From Acidimicrobiales bacterium (GTDB taxonomy: Bacteria; Actinomycetota; Acidimicrobiia; Acidimicrobiales; SKKL01), in assembly GCA_034521975.1 (NCBI GenBank), contig JAXHLR010000005.1, forward strand, positions 62,001 to 126,000: DNA of 64,000 nucleotides. The letters run 5' to 3'. This document shows positions 52,011-60,515 of the stretch, piece after piece; position 1 is the first letter of the stretch; each line of letters begins with the position of its first letter. Below the pieces are notes generated by a model, which did not search any database, was not told the origin of the DNA, and worked only from the letters and a program-made list of their open reading frames with translations. Both the position numbers and the translations under genes were made by a program.

Positions 52011-53936
52011 CTACTGCACCTCGTAGTGCTCGAGGTCGGGTTTGCGGGTGCGTTGCCAGAAGTCGAGCAGAGTGAAGGGCCAGTTCTGGGTGATGCGGCC
52101 GGCATCGTTCTTGTACCAGCTGTTGACCGACGACGCACCCCAGGCCATGCACTGGTTCTGGGCGTCGACCTCGGCGTTGTAGGCGTCGTGGGCTTCGACC
52201 GTGGGCTCGATGGCGACGAGGTCCCGCTCGAGCATCTCGCGGATGCACCCGAGGATGTAGTGCACCTCGCACTCGGAGAAGTAGATGATGCTGCCGTTGG
52301 CGACGATGTTGGTGTTGGGCCCGTAGAGCATGAAGAAGTTGGGGAACTCGGGCAGGGTGATGCCGAGATAGGCACGGGCATCGCCGCTCCAGCGCTCGTG
52401 CAGGTCGATCCCACCTCGCCCGGTCACCTTCATGGGGGTGAGGAAGTCCGACGCCGCGAAGCCCGTGCCGTAGATGATCACGTCGGCCTCGTGGAGCGTT
52501 CCGTCGGCGGTGCGGACGCCGGTCTCGGTGACCTCCGCGATCGGGTCGGTCACGAGGTGCACGTCGTCGCGTCGTATCGCCGCTGTCCAGGTTCCGTTGT
52601 CGAGGATGAACCGCTTGGCGAAGGGCGGGTAGTCGGGGATCGCCTTCTCGAGCAGGTCGGGATGGTCCTGGAGCTCGGTGGTGAGGTAGCCGGTGAGGAG
52701 CTGGCGCATGAAGTCGTTGGTCTCGCTCACCGACCGGGCGTCGCCGTCCCAGCCGGGATCGACCCGTGCCGCGGGGAGCAGACCCTCGACGTTGCGCCAG
52801 AAGATCCAGAAGCGATTCCAGTTGGCGTAGCCGGAAACGTTCTGGCGCAGCCATCGCACCTCGGGTGAGATGGGATCGGTGTAGTTCGGGGAGGGGATGA
52901 ACCAGGCCGGGGTCCGCTGGAAGATCGTCACCTCGCTTGCCGTCTCGGCGACCGGCGGGATGAACTGGGCGGCGCTGGCGCCGGTGCCGATGACGGCGAC
53001 CCGCTTGCCGGTCAGGTCCACCGAGTGGTCCCAACGGGCCGAGTGGAAGCTCGGGCCACCGAAGCGACCGAGGCCGGCGATGTCGGGCATCTTGGGCCGG
53101 TTGAGCTGGCCGACCGCGGAGATGACGGCCTGGAACTCGACCCGTTCCTCGTCGCCGTCGGGGCCCACCACCTGCAGCGACCAGGTGCTGGCGGCGTCGT
53201 CGTAGGCGAGGGAGGTGACCTCGGTGTTGAACCGGATGAGGGGTCGCACGCCGGTGTCTTCGGCCACCTGCCGGAAGTAGTCGAGCAGCACCGGTTGGGA
53301 CGAGTAGTGCTCGGGCCAGTCGTCGCGCTGGGCGAAGGAGTAGCTGTAGAAGAGGTTCGACACGTCGACCCGGCAGCCGGGGTAGCGGTTCTCGTACCAC
53401 GTGCCGCCCACGTCGTCGTTCTTCTCGAAGACCACCACGTCGATCCCGGCCTGGCGAAGCCGGTAGGCCGCGACCAGACCCGACATGCCCGCCCCGATGA
53501 TCGCCACCGAGAACGGCCGGTGGGGTGCGGTCTGGTCGGCGTGCCAGTCGGGCGTGCGCAGGTCGTCGCCGAGGTTCAGCTCTTCGCGCAGCAGCTCGAG
53601 GTACTCGTCGACCGGGGCGCCCCCGGAGGCGAACTCGAGCAGGGTTCGCAGCGTGTCGAGATCGGGCACCGGCTCGATCTCCGCCCCGCTGTCACGAAGC
53701 CGCTGCAGGGCGCCGACGGCCAGCTCGCGGGCTTCGGCCTGCTGTTCGGGTGACAGGCCGCCGGTTGGATCCAACAGCCCCGTGGTCGACGGCCGGAGGT
53801 GGTCGGGGACGAGCCCGAGGTCGCCGGTGGTCGCGGCCAGGGCCGGCAACAGCGCCGGGATCTCGGCGTGGTCGACCGCGGCGCGGATCGTCTCGTCGTC
53901 GGCCCGGTCCAGTTCGTTGGTGAAGTCGACCATCAT
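52011..53936 (-). CDS. Baeyer-Villiger-type flavin monooxygenase
   Basis: A 641-residue flavoprotein. A 130-residue N-terminal extension precedes the FAD fold (VAIIGAGMSGLVAAYRLRQA). The Baeyer-Villiger fingerprint FHSARWDHS is present, as are WYENRYPGCRVDV and the NADPH fold VAVIGTGASAAQFIP. It would insert oxygen into ketones or oxidise aldehydes. Long N-terminal forms are common in sterol and cycloketone degraders. ATG 53936 or 53933. The TetR gene lies 46 bp upstream in the same direction. Confidence 0.92.
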   Translation of the reverse strand: MMVDFTNELDRADDETIRAAVDHAEIPALLPALAATTGDLGLVPDHLRPSTTGLLDPTGGLSPEQQAEARELAVGALQRLRDSGAEIEPVPDLDTLRTLLEFASGGAPVDEYLELLREELNLGDDLRTPDWHADQTAPHRPFSVAIIGAGMSGLVAAYRLRQAGIDVVVFEKNDDVGGTWYENRYPGCRVDVSNLFYSYSFAQRDDWPEHYSSQPVLLDYFRQVAEDTGVRPLIRFNTEVTSLAYDDAASTWSLQVVGPDGDEERVEFQAVISAVGQLNRPKMPDIAGLGRFGGPSFHSARWDHSVDLTGKRVAVIGTGASAAQFIPPVAETASEVTIFQRTPAWFIPSPNYTDPISPEVRWLRQNVSGYANWNRFWIFWRNVEGLLPAARVDPGWDGDARSVSETNDFMRQLLTGYLTTELQDHPDLLEKAIPDYPPFAKRFILDNGTWTAAIRRDDVHLVTDPIAEVTETGVRTADGTLHEADVIIYGTGFAASDFLTPMKVTGRGGIDLHERWSGDARAYLGITLPEFPNFFMLYGPNTNIVANGSIIYFSECEVHYILGCIREMLERDLVAIEPTVEAHDAYNAEVDAQNQCMAWGASSVNSWYKNDAGRITQNWPFTLLDFWQRTRKPDLEHYEVQ

Positions 53937-53982
53937 CCCCCTGTTCTCGATCGGCCTCTACGCCGTACGGTAGTGGTTCAGG

Positions 53983-54582
53983 TCAGCCATCGGTCCAGGT
54001 GGCGAGCATCGAGGTGACCGTCGAGCGGGCGAGGGCGAGGAACTCGTCGTCGCGCTCGCGGTCGCCGTGCTCGAGCCATGCGAGGACCGATTCGACGTTC
54101 CAGCTCACCAAGGCGTTGGCCGCCCATTCGAGCAGGGTCGGGTCGTGCACCCGCGGCGAGATCAGATCTCGTGTGACCTGCACCGTCAGCTCGCGGAACC
54201 CGAGTGCGTAGTCGGCGAAGCGGGCTTCGCGGACTGCGTGGCGCCACAACAGCACGAACCCGTCGGGCTCCTCCCGGGCCACCGTGAGCAGCGTACGGGC
54301 GCCGGCGGGGCGGCGTGATGCCTCCATCTCGGCGACGAACACATCGCGGAGGCGGGTCGACACCGATTCGAGCACCGATCGGTACAGCGCCTCCTTCGAC
54401 TCGAAGTTGCGGTACAGGATGAGCTTGGTGACCCCCGAGGCGCGGGCGACGTCGTCCATCGACGTGGCCGAGTAGCCCGTGCGGGCAAAGGCATGAGCGG
54501 CGCTGGACAAGATGACCGCCTGGCGCTCGTCGCGGGTCAGCAGCTTGCGGCGGGGACGGTCGGTGTCGGTCGTGGGACTCAC
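53983..54582 (-). CDS. TetR-family regulator of the oxidative locus
   Basis: A 199-residue TetR protein with the HTH AVILSSAAHAFARTGYSATS, then MDDVARASGVTKLILYRNFE. The ligand domain is of the ordinary helical type. GTG 54582 has a GGAGG site. It is divergent from the diiron/LLM pair and upstream of the monooxygenase. The perfect 22-bp inverted repeat at 54608-54629 in the shared promoter is its likely operator, so all three enzymes may be one regulon. Confidence 0.92.
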   Translation of the reverse strand: MSPTTDTDRPRRKLLTRDERQAVILSSAAHAFARTGYSATSMDDVARASGVTKLILYRNFESKEALYRSVLESVSTRLRDVFVAEMEASRRPAGARTLLTVAREEPDGFVLLWRHAVREARFADYALGFRELTVQVTRDLISPRVHDPTLLEWAANALVSWNVESVLAWLEHGDRERDDEFLALARSTVTSMLATWTDG

Positions 54583-54607
54583 CGGGCCTCCGAAGTCGGC
54601 TTGTGAG

Positions 54608-54629
54608 GTGTAAACCTCAGAGTTTACAC
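54608..54629. promoter_or_regulatory. TetR operator GTGTAAAC-N6-GTTTACAC
   Basis: A perfect inverted repeat with 8-bp arms, 26 bases from the tetR GTG and 40 bases from the divergent enzyme gene. AT-rich arms stand out from the GC-rich surroundings. Confidence 0.8.
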
Positions 54630-54668
54630 TTGGGGCTGCCGGGGACGCCACTGCGCAGGGGGATGCGA

Positions 54669-55736
54669 GTGACCACGATGCAGACGACCTTCACCGAGAC
54701 CGAACTGCTGCTCGACGAGCACATCGCCGAGCCGCTGGTGGTCGGCGGGGTGCGATGCCACGGAGGGTTCACCGACGACGGCACCTACGTGTCGCCCCGC
54801 ACCCGGTTCCGGGGCCCCGCGATCGAGGCCTGGCGGCGACAGCACCATGAGCTGTTCGGCACCGAGCTGCTCGACGTGCCCCTCGAAACCTGGCCCGGTC
54901 ACTTCCCCAACGTGGCCCAGGCCCGCCACCTCATCACCAACGGCGTGCCCGAACCGCTCATCGCCACCCTCACCCGCGTCGGCACCGTCGAGGGCTTCGG
55001 AGCCAACATCCGCTACCTGTCGCCGAGCGACATGGCGCCGTACTTCGACGACAGCATCGCCGGCACTGCCGTCGAGCACCTCGGCAAGGGGCTGTTCGAG
55101 GCCCACGGACGCGACGAGGCGGGATGGGAGGCCGAGGCCGGCCACAAGGACATGTGGTTCGCGGCCCGCGATGTGGCCTTCGAGGGCCGCAGCGCAGACG
55201 TCGACACCGACGGCATGCTCCAGCGCATGGGGTTCCGCCCCGCCAGCGGCGGTTCGTACGGAGGTGCCGCCGCCGAGCCCGAGCGACTGCTGCCCCCCGA
55301 CATCCCCGCTGAGCTCGAGCGCATCACCGGGTTCATGATCCGAGTTCTGCTCATCGAGATCTCGGCGTTCCACACCTTCGCCTGGGCCGCGGAATGGCTC
55401 TCCGACACCGACCTGGTGGCCGGCGACGGTGAGGCCGGCACCCTGGTCTCCTACATCCGTGCCGACGAGACTCCCCACGTCGGCTACTTGCAGACCGCCC
55501 TCACCGAGATGCGCGACCGCACCTGGCGGGGCGAGTCCGGCACGACCTACTCCGGCGCCGAGATGGTGGCCACGCTCTGGGACGCCGCCCTCGCCCAATC
55601 GCTTGGTCCCAACCGGCGGGCCAACCGCGCCAACCTCCTCGCCGAGGTCGAGCACTGGTGCGCCCAGCGGTCCGACGGTGACGAGGTGCTCGACGGGTTC
55701 CTCGACTTGGGCGACCCCGAGCAGCGGGAGGCATGA
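54669..55736 (+). CDS. unrecognised protein with ferritin-like diiron ligand pattern
   Basis: A 355-residue soluble protein I cannot assign to a named family. Four predicted helices carry a ligand set like diiron oxygenases: Glu in EHLGKGLFEAHG (E136 or E144), ExxH in EAGHKDMW (E156, H159), Glu in EISAFH (E230) and ExxH in DETPHVGY (E267, H270). That E, ExxH, E, ExxH order is the classic four-helix diiron arrangement. GTG 54669 fits the AGGGGG site; ATG 54663 and 54678 are alternatives. It is followed within 1 bp by an LLM flavin oxidoreductase, so the two probably act together. Confidence 0.75.
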   Translation: MTTMQTTFTETELLLDEHIAEPLVVGGVRCHGGFTDDGTYVSPRTRFRGPAIEAWRRQHHELFGTELLDVPLETWPGHFPNVAQARHLITNGVPEPLIATLTRVGTVEGFGANIRYLSPSDMAPYFDDSIAGTAVEHLGKGLFEAHGRDEAGWEAEAGHKDMWFAARDVAFEGRSADVDTDGMLQRMGFRPASGGSYGGAAAEPERLLPPDIPAELERITGFMIRVLLIEISAFHTFAWAAEWLSDTDLVAGDGEAGTLVSYIRADETPHVGYLQTALTEMRDRTWRGESGTTYSGAEMVATLWDAALAQSLGPNRRANRANLLAEVEHWCAQRSDGDEVLDGFLDLGDPEQREA

Positions 55737-55737
55737 G

Positions 55738-56997
55738 GTGAAGTTCGGCATCTTCTACGAGCATCAGCTTCCCCGCCCCTGGAGCGAGGACTCCGAGCAG
55801 GTCCTCATCCAGCAGGCGCTCGAACAGGTCGAGCTGGCCGACAAGCTGGGTTTCGACGTGGTGTGGGAGGTCGAGCACCACTTCCTCGAGGAGTACTCGC
55901 ACTCCAGCGCGCCCGAGGTGTTCCTCGCCGCCGCCAGCCAGCGCACCACCGACATCCGTCTCGGGCACGGCATCATCCAGACCGCTCCCGGCTACAACCA
56001 CCCCGCCCGCACCGCCGAGCGTGTCGCCACCCTCGACCTCGTGTCGGGTGGGCGGGTCGAGTTCGGTTCGGGCGAGTCGTCCTCGGCCGCCGAGCTGGGA
56101 GGGTTCGGCATCGACACCGCCACCAAGCGGGACCAGTGGCAGGAGGGCCTCGAGGTCGCGCTGCGGTGCATGACCGAGACGCCCTTCGCCGGGGTCGACG
56201 GGCGCTGGGTCACCATGCCGCCCCGCAATGTGGTGCCCAAGCCGGTCCAGAAGCCCCACCCGCCGTTGTGGGTGGCGTGCTCTCGTCGCGACACGATCCT
56301 CATGGCCGCCGAGAAGGGCATCGGCGCGTTGACCTTCTCCTTCATCGACCCGGAGGAGGCCCGCCAGTGGGTCGGCGACTACCACCGCACCCTCGCCGAG
56401 TCGGGCCGGCCCATCGGCAAGGAGGTGAACGCCAACCTCGCCTGCGTGACCCCCATGATGTGTGCCCCCACCAGCGAGGAGGCGGTGGCGCGGGGGCTCG
56501 AGGGCGGCAACTTCTTCGGGTACTCCCTCGCCCACTACTACGTGTTCGGCGACCACCAGCCCGGGGTCACCGACGTGTGGAGCGAGTTCCGAGAGCGCGG
56601 CCACGACCGCGGCTACTCGCCCGACGTGGGCGGCGCGCTCGCCCAGGAGCGTCTCGGGGCGAAGATCGCCAGCGAGGGCGTCGGGACCGGGCTGCGAGGA
56701 GCCACCGGGACCCCCGATCAGATCCGGGAGTACCTGCGCCGCTACGAGGAGGCCGGTGTCGATCAGCTGATCTTCGTGATGCAGGCGGGAAAGAACCGCC
56801 ATGAAGACATCTGCGACTCGCTCGAGCTGTTCGCCCGCGAGGTCATGCCCGAGTTCAAAGAGCGCGAGCAGGCCGGTGCCCGGGCGAAGGCCGACCGGCT
56901 CCGTCCCGTCATCGAGACGGTCATGTCGCGGGGGAGCACGCTCGACGCTCCATCCCTGCCCTCCGGCTACACCATCGCGGCCGCGGCCCGACCATGA
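55738..56997 (+). CDS. LLM-class flavin-dependent oxidoreductase
   Basis: A 419-residue TIM-barrel luciferase-like monooxygenase: MKFGIFYEHQLP, DVVWEVEHHFLEEYSHSSAP and LDLVSGGRVEFGSGES are typical, with QKPHPPLWVACSRRDT further on. Such enzymes use FMNH2 or F420. GTG 55738 is placed directly after the diiron gene stop, with GGGAGG six bases before. It probably supplies an oxidation or reduction step with the neighbouring diiron protein; substrate unknown. Confidence 0.92.
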   Translation: MKFGIFYEHQLPRPWSEDSEQVLIQQALEQVELADKLGFDVVWEVEHHFLEEYSHSSAPEVFLAAASQRTTDIRLGHGIIQTAPGYNHPARTAERVATLDLVSGGRVEFGSGESSSAAELGGFGIDTATKRDQWQEGLEVALRCMTETPFAGVDGRWVTMPPRNVVPKPVQKPHPPLWVACSRRDTILMAAEKGIGALTFSFIDPEEARQWVGDYHRTLAESGRPIGKEVNANLACVTPMMCAPTSEEAVARGLEGGNFFGYSLAHYYVFGDHQPGVTDVWSEFRERGHDRGYSPDVGGALAQERLGAKIASEGVGTGLRGATGTPDQIREYLRRYEEAGVDQLIFVMQAGKNRHEDICDSLELFAREVMPEFKEREQAGARAKADRLRPVIETVMSRGSTLDAPSLPSGYTIAAAARP

Positions 56998-57010
56998 CCG
57001 TCGTGGCGGG

Positions 57011-57874
57011 TCAGGCCAAGGCCACGACCGACAGGTGATCGTCGACCGGTAGGTCGCCGTCGACGACCGCTGCCACCTCGGCCGAGTCGAGGCGCACGTC
57101 ACCGCTGATCGTGGTCGCGAACGCGGTGTCCGCCGCGTCGCGGCCCGTCGCGATCCGTACCAGCGACTGTCGGGGGGCCATGCGGGTGGGATCGAGGATC
57201 TCCCAACCCGACTCGGTGCACACCTCCACCACGGCGTGGAAGTCCATCGGCGACAGCCCGGGGGCGTAGACCGACACCAGGCGGGCCGGGATCCGCAGCG
57301 CTCGGCAGAGGCTGATGGCGAGATGGGCGAAGTCCCGGCAGACGCCACGGTGGGTGAGCAGGGTGTCGATGGAGGTGTCGAGCGGGCCGGTCGATCCGGC
57401 CTCGTAGCTGAGGCGGTGGTGGACCCATGCGGCGATCGTTCGGGCCGTCGTCGCCCGGGCGGGTCCGGGTGGGGGTCCTGGCGGGAAGGTGGCGCGAGCG
57501 AAGCCTTCGAGCGCGTCGGATGGGCAGTAGCGGCTCTGGCGCATCGCGACGAGGATGTCCTCGTCGACCTCCGGGACAGGATCGACCGTCACGGGCCGGG
57601 CGGCGACGGTCGCCTCGTACTGCACCTGAAAGGGGCCCGTGTCGACCCGCACGACGTGGGTGCGCCCGCCCCCACCATCGATCTCGCGCACAGGGAGGGC
57701 GTCGCCGGCACCATCGGTCACCAGCATCGACTCCGAACCAGACGGTGCCGCATCCGAACGGGTTCCGCCTGCGGTGGCGAGCGCCAGCGCCAGAACCGAC
57801 GGGTCGATCGCGGTGAAGCCGAGCGTGCAGCGGACATGGCGTTGCGCCGGCTGGCCGGGGCCTTGGGAGGTCAC
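57011..57874 (-). CDS. transglutaminase-like protein
   Basis: A 287-residue protein with a transglutaminase-like papain fold. The triad is visible: Cys in HRGVCRDFAHLAISLC, His in SPMDFHAVVEV and Asp in EILDPTRMAP. The N-terminal part is a beta-rich domain (HVVRVDTGPFQVQYEATVAA). Related bacterial proteins are thought to be proteases or amidases. GTG 57874 is a guess; no clear ribosome-binding site. It converges with the LLM gene. Confidence 0.88.
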   Translation of the reverse strand: MTSQGPGQPAQRHVRCTLGFTAIDPSVLALALATAGGTRSDAAPSGSESMLVTDGAGDALPVREIDGGGGRTHVVRVDTGPFQVQYEATVAARPVTVDPVPEVDEDILVAMRQSRYCPSDALEGFARATFPPGPPPGPARATTARTIAAWVHHRLSYEAGSTGPLDTSIDTLLTHRGVCRDFAHLAISLCRALRIPARLVSVYAPGLSPMDFHAVVEVCTESGWEILDPTRMAPRQSLVRIATGRDAADTAFATTISGDVRLDSAEVAAVVDGDLPVDDHLSVVALA

Positions 57875-57918
57875 CGTCCCAGCATGCCCGATGCGGTTCC
57901 CGGAACCTGCCGGGTGGC

Positions 57919-57940
57919 GTGGACGCGCCACCCTCGACGT
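57919..57940. repeat. 22-bp direct repeat, copy A
   Basis: GTGGWCGCGCCACCCTCGAC followed by GT occurs here (W=A) and again at 58292-58313 (W=T), one mismatch in 22 bases. The pair brackets the small membrane protein gene 57950-58183. Confidence 0.85.
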
Positions 57941-57949
57941 TGCCAGTCG

Positions 57950-58183
57950 CTAGTGGCCGGCTCCCGGCGCGCCGACAACAGCGGCGGCGAGATCCGACTC
58001 TCCGAACGAGACTGCACCGGCAAGGGCGAACACTGCCAAGTAGAACACGCCACCGACCACCGCCATGGCCGCCAGGACGGCCACGAATCCGGCCATGAAC
58101 CTGGCGATCCTGATCGGTGTGACAGCAACGGTGAAATGGTCCCGATCACCACCTACGGGTTGAGCGAACATCGGCGTCTCCAT
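57950..58183 (-). CDS. small membrane protein
   Basis: A 77-residue protein with a polar start (METPMFAQPVGGDRDHFTVA) and a hydrophobic stretch (FMAGFVAVLAAMAVVGGVFYLAVFALAG) long enough for one or two membrane passes. No family recognised. ATG 58183 or 58171. It lies between two 22-bp direct repeats, which may mean it was inserted or duplicated as a unit. Confidence 0.5.
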   Translation of the reverse strand: METPMFAQPVGGDRDHFTVAVTPIRIARFMAGFVAVLAAMAVVGGVFYLAVFALAGAVSFGESDLAAAVVGAPGAGH

Positions 58184-58291
58184 GCGCTTTCGCCAGCGGT
58201 CGCCCCGAGGGGGGCGAGAGGCGATCGCTGGACCCCTACTCGAACCAGAGACTCCTACCCACCAACGCCAGATGCCGAACCTCGCCAAGCG

Positions 58292-58313
58292 GTGGTCGCG
58301 CCACCCTCGACGT
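58292..58313. repeat. 22-bp direct repeat, copy B
   Basis: Second copy of the repeat at 57919, in the leader region between the small membrane protein and the cold-shock gene. The 238-bp gap 58184-58421 holds this repeat and probably the cold-shock promoter; nothing else recognised. Confidence 0.85.
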
Positions 58314-58421
58314 CTTGGTCGGGCGAGATGAGGGCGCGACAACCGGTTGGGCCCAGATCCCGCCTACACTCGTCACATCGATCCGGCACGTGGTCGGATC
58401 GCCGAAGAGAGAAGAGATCAA

Positions 58422-58625
58422 GTGTTGACCACAGGTACCGTCAAGTTCTTCAACGCCGAGAAGGGGTACGGCTTCATCTCGCGTGAAGGCGGAGACGACG
58501 TGTTCGTGCATTACTCCAACATCCAGGGTTCGGGCTACCGATCACTCGATGAAGGCCAGACCGTCGAGTTCGAGGTCGGCCCCGGCCGTAAGGGCGACGA
58601 AGCCCAGAACGTCCGGGTCGTCTGA
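58422..58625 (+). CDS. cold-shock domain protein
   Basis: A 67-residue single-domain cold-shock protein with RNP1 (KGYGFISRE) and RNP2 (DVFVHYSNI), a beta-barrel RNA chaperone. GTG 58422 follows a GAAGAGAGAAGAG purine tract. Its 5' leader may be long, as in other csp genes. A strong hairpin terminator follows the stop. Confidence 0.95.
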   Translation: MLTTGTVKFFNAEKGYGFISREGGDDVFVHYSNIQGSGYRSLDEGQTVEFEVGPGRKGDEAQNVRVV

Positions 58626-58640
58626 CCCCAGCCGCACCCT

Positions 58641-58668
58641 GGAGCCGCCGGTTCGCGCCGGCGGCTCC
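58641..58668. terminator. hairpin terminator after the cold-shock gene
   Basis: GGAGCCGCCGG-TTCGCG-CCGGCGGCTCC, a perfect 11-bp stem with a 6-base loop, lies between the convergent cold-shock and LysR genes and can serve both strands. There is no long T-tract. Confidence 0.8.
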
Positions 58669-58681
58669 GTCGCGTAGGGGC

Positions 58682-59599
58682 TCAGGCTGGTGGGAACGGC
58701 TTCGGCGCGTGTCGGGCCCGGTCCAACAACAGGTCGCGGAGCCGGGCGACCGGTCGCGCCAGCGGGCCGGAGCGCCAGGCGAGGGCCACGGTAGTGCGGC
58801 GGTCATCGCTCACCGGGACCGCGACCACCCCGTCGAGGTGCAGCGGTGTCCGAGCACTGGCCCCGGAGCCGATGGCCCGCCCAGTGGCGATCAGCGCCAA
58901 CCCGGCCTCCGGCGTCGCACAGTCCGGAGCCCCGGGCAGCGGCCGGTCACCCCTCAGGTCCATGGCCTGCCAGTAGTGGCGAAACACCTGGTCATCGGTG
59001 GCCGGGGGGATCCACGGTTCGTCGAACAGCGAGTCGAGCGCGACCGCGGGACGGTCGGCCATGGGATGGCCGGTGGGCAGGAACATGAGCCACGGCAGAT
59101 CGAACAGCGGTGCCGACTCGATTCCGGTGTCGTCGAAGGGCAGGAAGACGATGGACAGGTCGGTGCTGCGATCGCGGAGTCCGGTGGAGGGATCCGCGAA
59201 GCTTCCCTCGTGCAGCCGCACGGCCACCGAGTCGTGGTCGTCGTCGCCTTCGGCGGCGTCGGAGATCCAGCCGAGCACCTCCGAGTTGATCGCATGGGCC
59301 TGGAACCCGACCACCACCTCGCCCCGGTTCGCGCGGTCGACCGCTGAGGCCGACCGGGCGAAGGAGTCGAGGGCGTCCATCACCGCCTCGGCATCGGGCA
59401 GCAACGCCGCGCCGGCGTCGGTGAGCCACACCTGACGGGTGGTGCGCTCGAAGAGACGCACCCCGAGCCGGCGTTCGAGCTGGGCGATCTGGCGGCTCAC
59501 CGAGGACGGATCGAGGTGCAGCGCCTCTGCGGCGCGTCCGAAGCTGGAGGTCCTGGCAACCTCGACGAAAGCTCCCAGCAGGGTGGGATCGGTGTTCAT
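58682..59599 (-). CDS. LysR-family transcriptional regulator
   Basis: A 305-residue LysR protein with the standard HTH (LLGAFVEVARTSSFGRAAEA, then LHLDPSSVSRQIAQLERRLG) and a C-terminal effector domain. It starts at ATG 59599, 31 bp after the alpha/beta hydrolase stop in the same direction, so the two may be one transcript. The DDQVFRHYWQAMD region is typical of the effector domain. Target genes unknown. Confidence 0.9.
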   Translation of the reverse strand: MNTDPTLLGAFVEVARTSSFGRAAEALHLDPSSVSRQIAQLERRLGVRLFERTTRQVWLTDAGAALLPDAEAVMDALDSFARSASAVDRANRGEVVVGFQAHAINSEVLGWISDAAEGDDDHDSVAVRLHEGSFADPSTGLRDRSTDLSIVFLPFDDTGIESAPLFDLPWLMFLPTGHPMADRPAVALDSLFDEPWIPPATDDQVFRHYWQAMDLRGDRPLPGAPDCATPEAGLALIATGRAIGSGASARTPLHLDGVVAVPVSDDRRTTVALAWRSGPLARPVARLRDLLLDRARHAPKPFPPA

Positions 59600-59630
59600 G
59601 GCGGGTGCCGGATCGACCGAGCGCTCGTCG

Positions 59631-60455
59631 TCACGCGCTGGCCCGCACGGCGAGGTAGCGGGAGAGGAACAGCTCCATCTCGGCCGCGCACTGACGGCCG
59701 AAGGCCGGGGTCGCGTCGAACGCATGCTGCTGCTCGGCGTACATGTGGAGCTCGACGGGTACCCCGGCGTCGACCAACGCCTCGTACATCAACAGACTCG
59801 CCCGCGGCGGCACGGTGGTGTCGTCGGTCCCGTGGATGAGCATCGTCGGTGGGAAGTCGGCGGTGATGTGGGTGACCGGGCTGGCTCGGCGCGCCACCTC
59901 GGCATCGTCGGCGTCGCTCAGCGCCATCAGCGGCACCGCTCCGGGTTCACGGGGTCCGTGGGAGAACAAGGTGGGGGTGTAGATCCCCACCGCGGCGGCG
60001 ACCTCGGTGCTCACCCCAGGGGTGCCACCCTCGCCCTCGAGCTCGTCGACCCCAGGTGTGCCCGCGGCCAGCAGTGCCAGGTGGGCACCCGCCGAGTTGC
60101 CTTCGATGGCGATCCGGTCGGGATCGATGCCGAGGCGCTCGGCGTTGGCTCGCACCCAGCGGATGGCTGCCTTCACGTCGTGGATCTGGGCCGGCCACGG
60201 CGATTCGGGGGTGAGCCGGTATTCAGGGGCGATGCACACATACCCCATGCGACCGAGCAGGATGCCGTAGCCGCGCAGCTGCGTGCGGTCGCCCTGGCGC
60301 CAGGCGCCGCCGTGCACCAGGATCACCCCCGGCGCGTTCGAGGGCTCGTTGGGTGGTGTGTAGATGTCGCACCGCAGGTCACGCCCGCCGCCGGTGCCGA
60401 ACACCACGTCGGACTCGATCTGCACCCGGCCCTCGGCCTGGTTCTGCTCGGCCAT
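59631..60455 (-). CDS. alpha/beta hydrolase (HSL-like esterase)
   Basis: A 274-residue esterase/lipase with oxyanion motif VHGGAWRQGDR, nucleophile Ser in EGNSAGAHLAL, Asp in IHGTDDTTVPP and His in QQHAFD. Cytoplasmic; probably acts on short acyl esters. It lies between the LysR gene and the SDR gene, all on the minus strand, so the three may be functionally linked. Confidence 0.92.
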   Translation of the reverse strand: MAEQNQAEGRVQIESDVVFGTGGGRDLRCDIYTPPNEPSNAPGVILVHGGAWRQGDRTQLRGYGILLGRMGYVCIAPEYRLTPESPWPAQIHDVKAAIRWVRANAERLGIDPDRIAIEGNSAGAHLALLAAGTPGVDELEGEGGTPGVSTEVAAAVGIYTPTLFSHGPREPGAVPLMALSDADDAEVARRASPVTHITADFPPTMLIHGTDDTTVPPRASLLMYEALVDAGVPVELHMYAEQQHAFDATPAFGRQCAAEMELFLSRYLAVRASA

Positions 60456-60515
60456 CGTCTCCCCCCGGCTCGCTGGTGGTCACCAGTGTGCCACGGCCGC
60501 TATCGTGCTCGGCGG

